This document shows, piece after piece, positions 61,756 through 64,000 of a stretch of DNA of 64,000 bases. Origin of the DNA: Parvibaculum sp039680535 (GTDB lineage Bacteria > Pseudomonadota > Alphaproteobacteria > Parvibaculales > Parvibaculaceae); contig NZ_JBDKSS010000012.1 of assembly GCF_039680535.1 (NCBI RefSeq), positions 62,001-126,000 of the forward strand, given 5' to 3'. The notes beneath the pieces are model-generated. The model was not told the origin of the DNA, made no database searches, and saw nothing but the letters and a program-made list of their open reading frames with translations. Each line of letters starts with the position of its first letter. Position 1 is the stretch's first letter. The translations under genes were made by a program, and so were the position numbers.

Positions 61756-63513
61756 ATGGCTGCCCAGGAACTGACAGGCGCCGAAATTGTCATCAAGGCT
61801 CTGGTCGACCAGGGCGTGGACACGATTTTCGGCTATCCGGGCGGCGCGGTGCTTCCGATCTATGACGCGCTCTTCCAGCAGAACAAGATCCGCCATGTCC
61901 TCGTCCGCCATGAGCAGGGCGCCGTCCACGCGGCGGAAGGCTATGCGCGTTCGACGGGCAAGCCGGGCGTCGTCCTTGTGACCTCCGGCCCCGGCGCGAC
62001 CAATGCCGTCACCGGCCTCACCGACGCGCTGATGGACTCGATCCCGCTCGTCTGCCTGACGGGTCAGGTCGCCACGCATCTCATCGGCAATGACGCCTTT
62101 CAGGAATGCGACACGGTCGGCATCACGCGCCCCTGCACGAAGCACAACTGGCTCGTCAATTCGGCGAAAGAGCTGACGCGCGTCATGCATGAGGCGTTTT
62201 ATGTCGCGACCAACGGCCGGCCCGGCCCGGTCGTCATCGACATTCCGAAGAACGTCCAGTTCGAGAAGGCCGAATATGTCGGCCCGCAGAATGTCGTCCA
62301 CAAAACCTATCGTCCGAAGGTGAAGGGCGATATCGAAGCGATCAAGGCGGCGGTCGATCTGATCGCCACCGCGAAGAAGCCGATCTTCTACACGGGCGGC
62401 GGCATCATCAATTCGGGCCCTTTCGCCAGCCAGCTGCTGCGCGAATTCGTGAAGCTCACGGGCTTCCCGATCACGTCGACGCTGATGGGCCTCGGCGCGT
62501 TCCCCGCATCCGACAAGCAGTGGCTCGGCATGCTCGGCATGCATGGCACATACGAAGCCAACAATGCGATGCATGACTGCGACGTCATGATCAATATTGG
62601 TGCGCGCTTCGATGACCGCGTGACGGGCCGCATCGACGCTTTCGCGCCGAACTCGAAGAAGATCCATATCGATATCGACGCCTCGTCGATCAACAAGATC
62701 ATCCGCGCCGATATCGGCATTGTCGGCGATGCTGGCCATGTCCTCGAAGACATGATCCGCATCTGGAAGTCGAAGGCCGTGAAGATCGACAAGGCCGCGC
62801 TCGCCGACTGGTGGAAGCAGATCGACCATTGGCGCGACCGTCGCTCGCTCGACTACAAGAAGTCGGACGAGATCATCAAACCGCAATATGCGATCGAGCG
62901 TCTCTACCAGCTGACCAAGGACCGCGAGACCTACATCACGACCGAAGTCGGCCAGCATCAGATGTGGGCGGCGCAGCACTATCACTTCGAGAAGCCGAAC
63001 CGCTGGCTGACCTCGGGCGGCCTCGGCACGATGGGCTACGGCCTGCCGGCGGCCATCGGCGTGCAGATCGCGCATCCCGACGCCCTCGTCATCGACATCG
63101 CGGGCGAAGCCTCGATCCAGATGTGCATTCAGGAAATCTCGACCGCCATGCAGTTCATGGCGCCGGTCAAGATCTTCATCCTGAACAACGAATATATGGG
63201 CATGGTGCGCCAGTGGCAGGAATTGCTGCATGGCGGCCGCTACTCGCACTCCTATTCGGAGTCGCTGCCCGACTTCGTGAAGCTCGCCGAGGCCTTCGGC
63301 GCGGTGGGCATCCGGGCGAAGACGCCCGGCGAGCTCGACGACAAGATCAAGCAGATGATCGACACCCCCGGACCGGTGGTTTTCGACTGCGTGGTCGACA
63401 AGTTCGAGAATTGCTACCCGATGATCCCCTCGGGTGCTGCCCATAATGAAATGATCCTGGGCGACGACCCCGAAGCCGCCATGGTCACGGAAGAGGGCAA
63501 AATGCTCGTTTAA
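61756..63513 (+). CDS. ilvI: Acetolactate synthase, large subunit
   Basis: The product is a 585-residue ThDP- and FAD-dependent enzyme that starts branched-chain amino-acid synthesis. GYPGGAVLPIYDAL is near residue 26. The catalytic Glu lies in VRHEQGAVHAAEGYARS near 55. RFDDRVTGRIDAFAPNSK is the FAD region. The ThDP/Mg segment reads AGEASIQMCIQE, with Glu451 where many family members have Asp, and NNEYMGMVRQWQELLHGG follows. GGAAGGA precedes the ATG. The small subunit is encoded next. Confidence 0.95.
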   Translation: MAAQELTGAEIVIKALVDQGVDTIFGYPGGAVLPIYDALFQQNKIRHVLVRHEQGAVHAAEGYARSTGKPGVVLVTSGPGATNAVTGLTDALMDSIPLVCLTGQVATHLIGNDAFQECDTVGITRPCTKHNWLVNSAKELTRVMHEAFYVATNGRPGPVVIDIPKNVQFEKAEYVGPQNVVHKTYRPKVKGDIEAIKAAVDLIATAKKPIFYTGGGIINSGPFASQLLREFVKLTGFPITSTLMGLGAFPASDKQWLGMLGMHGTYEANNAMHDCDVMINIGARFDDRVTGRIDAFAPNSKKIHIDIDASSINKIIRADIGIVGDAGHVLEDMIRIWKSKAVKIDKAALADWWKQIDHWRDRRSLDYKKSDEIIKPQYAIERLYQLTKDRETYITTEVGQHQMWAAQHYHFEKPNRWLTSGGLGTMGYGLPAAIGVQIAHPDALVIDIAGEASIQMCIQEISTAMQFMAPVKIFILNNEYMGMVRQWQELLHGGRYSHSYSESLPDFVKLAEAFGAVGIRAKTPGELDDKIKQMIDTPGPVVFDCVVDKFENCYPMIPSGAAHNEMILGDDPEAAMVTEEGKMLV

Positions 63514-63521
63514 CGGCTTTT

Positions 63522-63540
63522 CGGCCCCCAAAAGGGGCCG
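63522..63540 (+). terminator. Hairpin after ilvI
   Basis: CGGCCCC (63522-63528) and GGGGCCG (63534-63540) form a perfect 7-bp stem around CAAAA. No T-run follows directly, so it may protect or attenuate the ilvI transcript rather than end it, since ilvH lies 97 nt downstream on the same strand. Confidence 0.45.
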
Positions 63541-63636
63541 ATTGCCCTTTCGCGCCGGGCCTCCCCTGGGCTATAGAGCCGGGGCAAAGCGGGGCAGGCG
63601 CTCGCCTTTATGTGAAAAACCAAGCCCGCAGGTACG

Positions 63637-64000
63637 ATGATGAGCAACGAGAGCAATATCGAACGGCACACGATCGCCGTGCTCGTGGACAACGAGGCGG
63701 GTGTGCTCGCGCGCGTCATCGGGCTTTTTTCGGGCCGCGGCTACAATATCGAGAGCCTGACGGTTGCCGAGGTCGATCAGGCCGAGCACACCTCGCGGAT
63801 CACAATCGTGACGGTCGGCACGCCCATGGTGATCGAGCAGATCAAGGCGCAGCTCGCGCGCCTCGTGCCGGTGCACAAGGTCGTGGACCTGACGGTCGAC
63901 ACCAAGGCGGTTGAGCGCGAAATGGCGCTCATCAAGGTTTCGGGCTCCGGAGACAAGCGCGTCGAAGCGCTGCGCCTCTCCGATGCCTTCCGCGCGCGCG
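63637..64000 (+). CDS. ilvH: Acetolactate synthase, small regulatory subunit (cut by window end)
   Basis: The first 121 codons are present and the rest runs off the window. The frame reads IERHTIAVLVDNEAGVLARV, then IGLFSGRGYNIESLTV, the ACT-domain signature of IlvH/IlvN that binds valine. TSRITIVTVG and LVPVHKVVDLT follow. Two adjacent ATG codons (63637 and 63640) are possible starts. It activates IlvI and confers valine feedback inhibition. Confidence 0.93.
   Translation, partial: MMSNESNIERHTIAVLVDNEAGVLARVIGLFSGRGYNIESLTVAEVDQAEHTSRITIVTVGTPMVIEQIKAQLARLVPVHKVVDLTVDTKAVEREMALIKVSGSGDKRVEALRLSDAFRAR

Noticed and set aside
61618..63531. A 637-codon minus-strand reading frame opposite ilvI
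   Set aside because: Same reason: antisense shadow of a conserved gene, low-complexity charged product.

Overview
The window reads as a stretch of alphaproteobacterial chromosome of high GC content, with Hyphomicrobiales-like (possibly Parvibaculum-like) gene content. The lineage call rests on a circularly permuted two-piece tmRNA gene, an alpha-type SspB adaptor, DUF4169 and RHH_4 small proteins, rnpB directly upstream of the dcw cluster, and meso-diaminopimelate-type MurE. The genus is a guess; the class is firm. No integrase, phage, transposase, CRISPR array or tRNA gene was found.

Layout. 1-1500: the end of a peptidoglycan amidase gene convergent with a quinone-oxidoreductase gene. 1583-1957: RNase P RNA. 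2268-21129: an almost seamless division and cell-wall cluster, mraZ-rsmH-ftsL-ftsI-murE-murF-mraY-murD-ftsW-murG-murC-murB-ddl-ftsQ-ftsA-ftsZ. Most junctions are ATGA or TGATG overlaps. The cluster has MraZ-box-like repeats before mraZ and a hairpin terminator after ftsZ. 21339-27236: lpxC, bamD, recN and ligA. 27367-32489 (minus strand): uvrD-prmA-pepP. 32713-35388: a thioesterase, an FAD-linked oxidase and a DUF1345 membrane protein. 35447-39129 (minus strand): a four-gene efflux operon (TetR, HlyD lipoprotein, ABC ATPase, ABC-2 permease) with a 28-bp palindrome in front.

39204-47435: a small-protein and housekeeping block (DUF4169, RHH, fumC, sspB) that looks interrupted by two divergent GT25 glycosyltransferases and a 1172-residue AsmA protein. 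47505-47815: ssrA (tmRNA) beside sspB, whose product binds the tmRNA tag. 48067-49359: thyA-folA. 49400-54575: a hydrolase, then glutathione-dependent formaldehyde oxidation genes (adhC, fghA), an overlapping FAD amine oxidase and an SMP-30 protein. 54646-55794 (minus strand): Mrp/ApbC. 55959-59742: hflK-hflC-DUF2065-degP, membrane and periplasmic quality control. 59749-64000: serB (minus strand), miaA, and ilvI-ilvH, the last running off the window.

Most genes are conserved housekeeping genes. The less ordinary signals are: a 61-codon reading frame coupled at both ends between ftsA and ftsZ; the sspB-ssrA neighbourhood; a composite palindromic repeat family in four gene gaps, one copy in the ilvI leader; the TetR operator palindrome; the glycosyltransferase/AsmA insertion; and the amine-oxidase/formaldehyde gene overlap. 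I did not see a clearly new multi-gene system.
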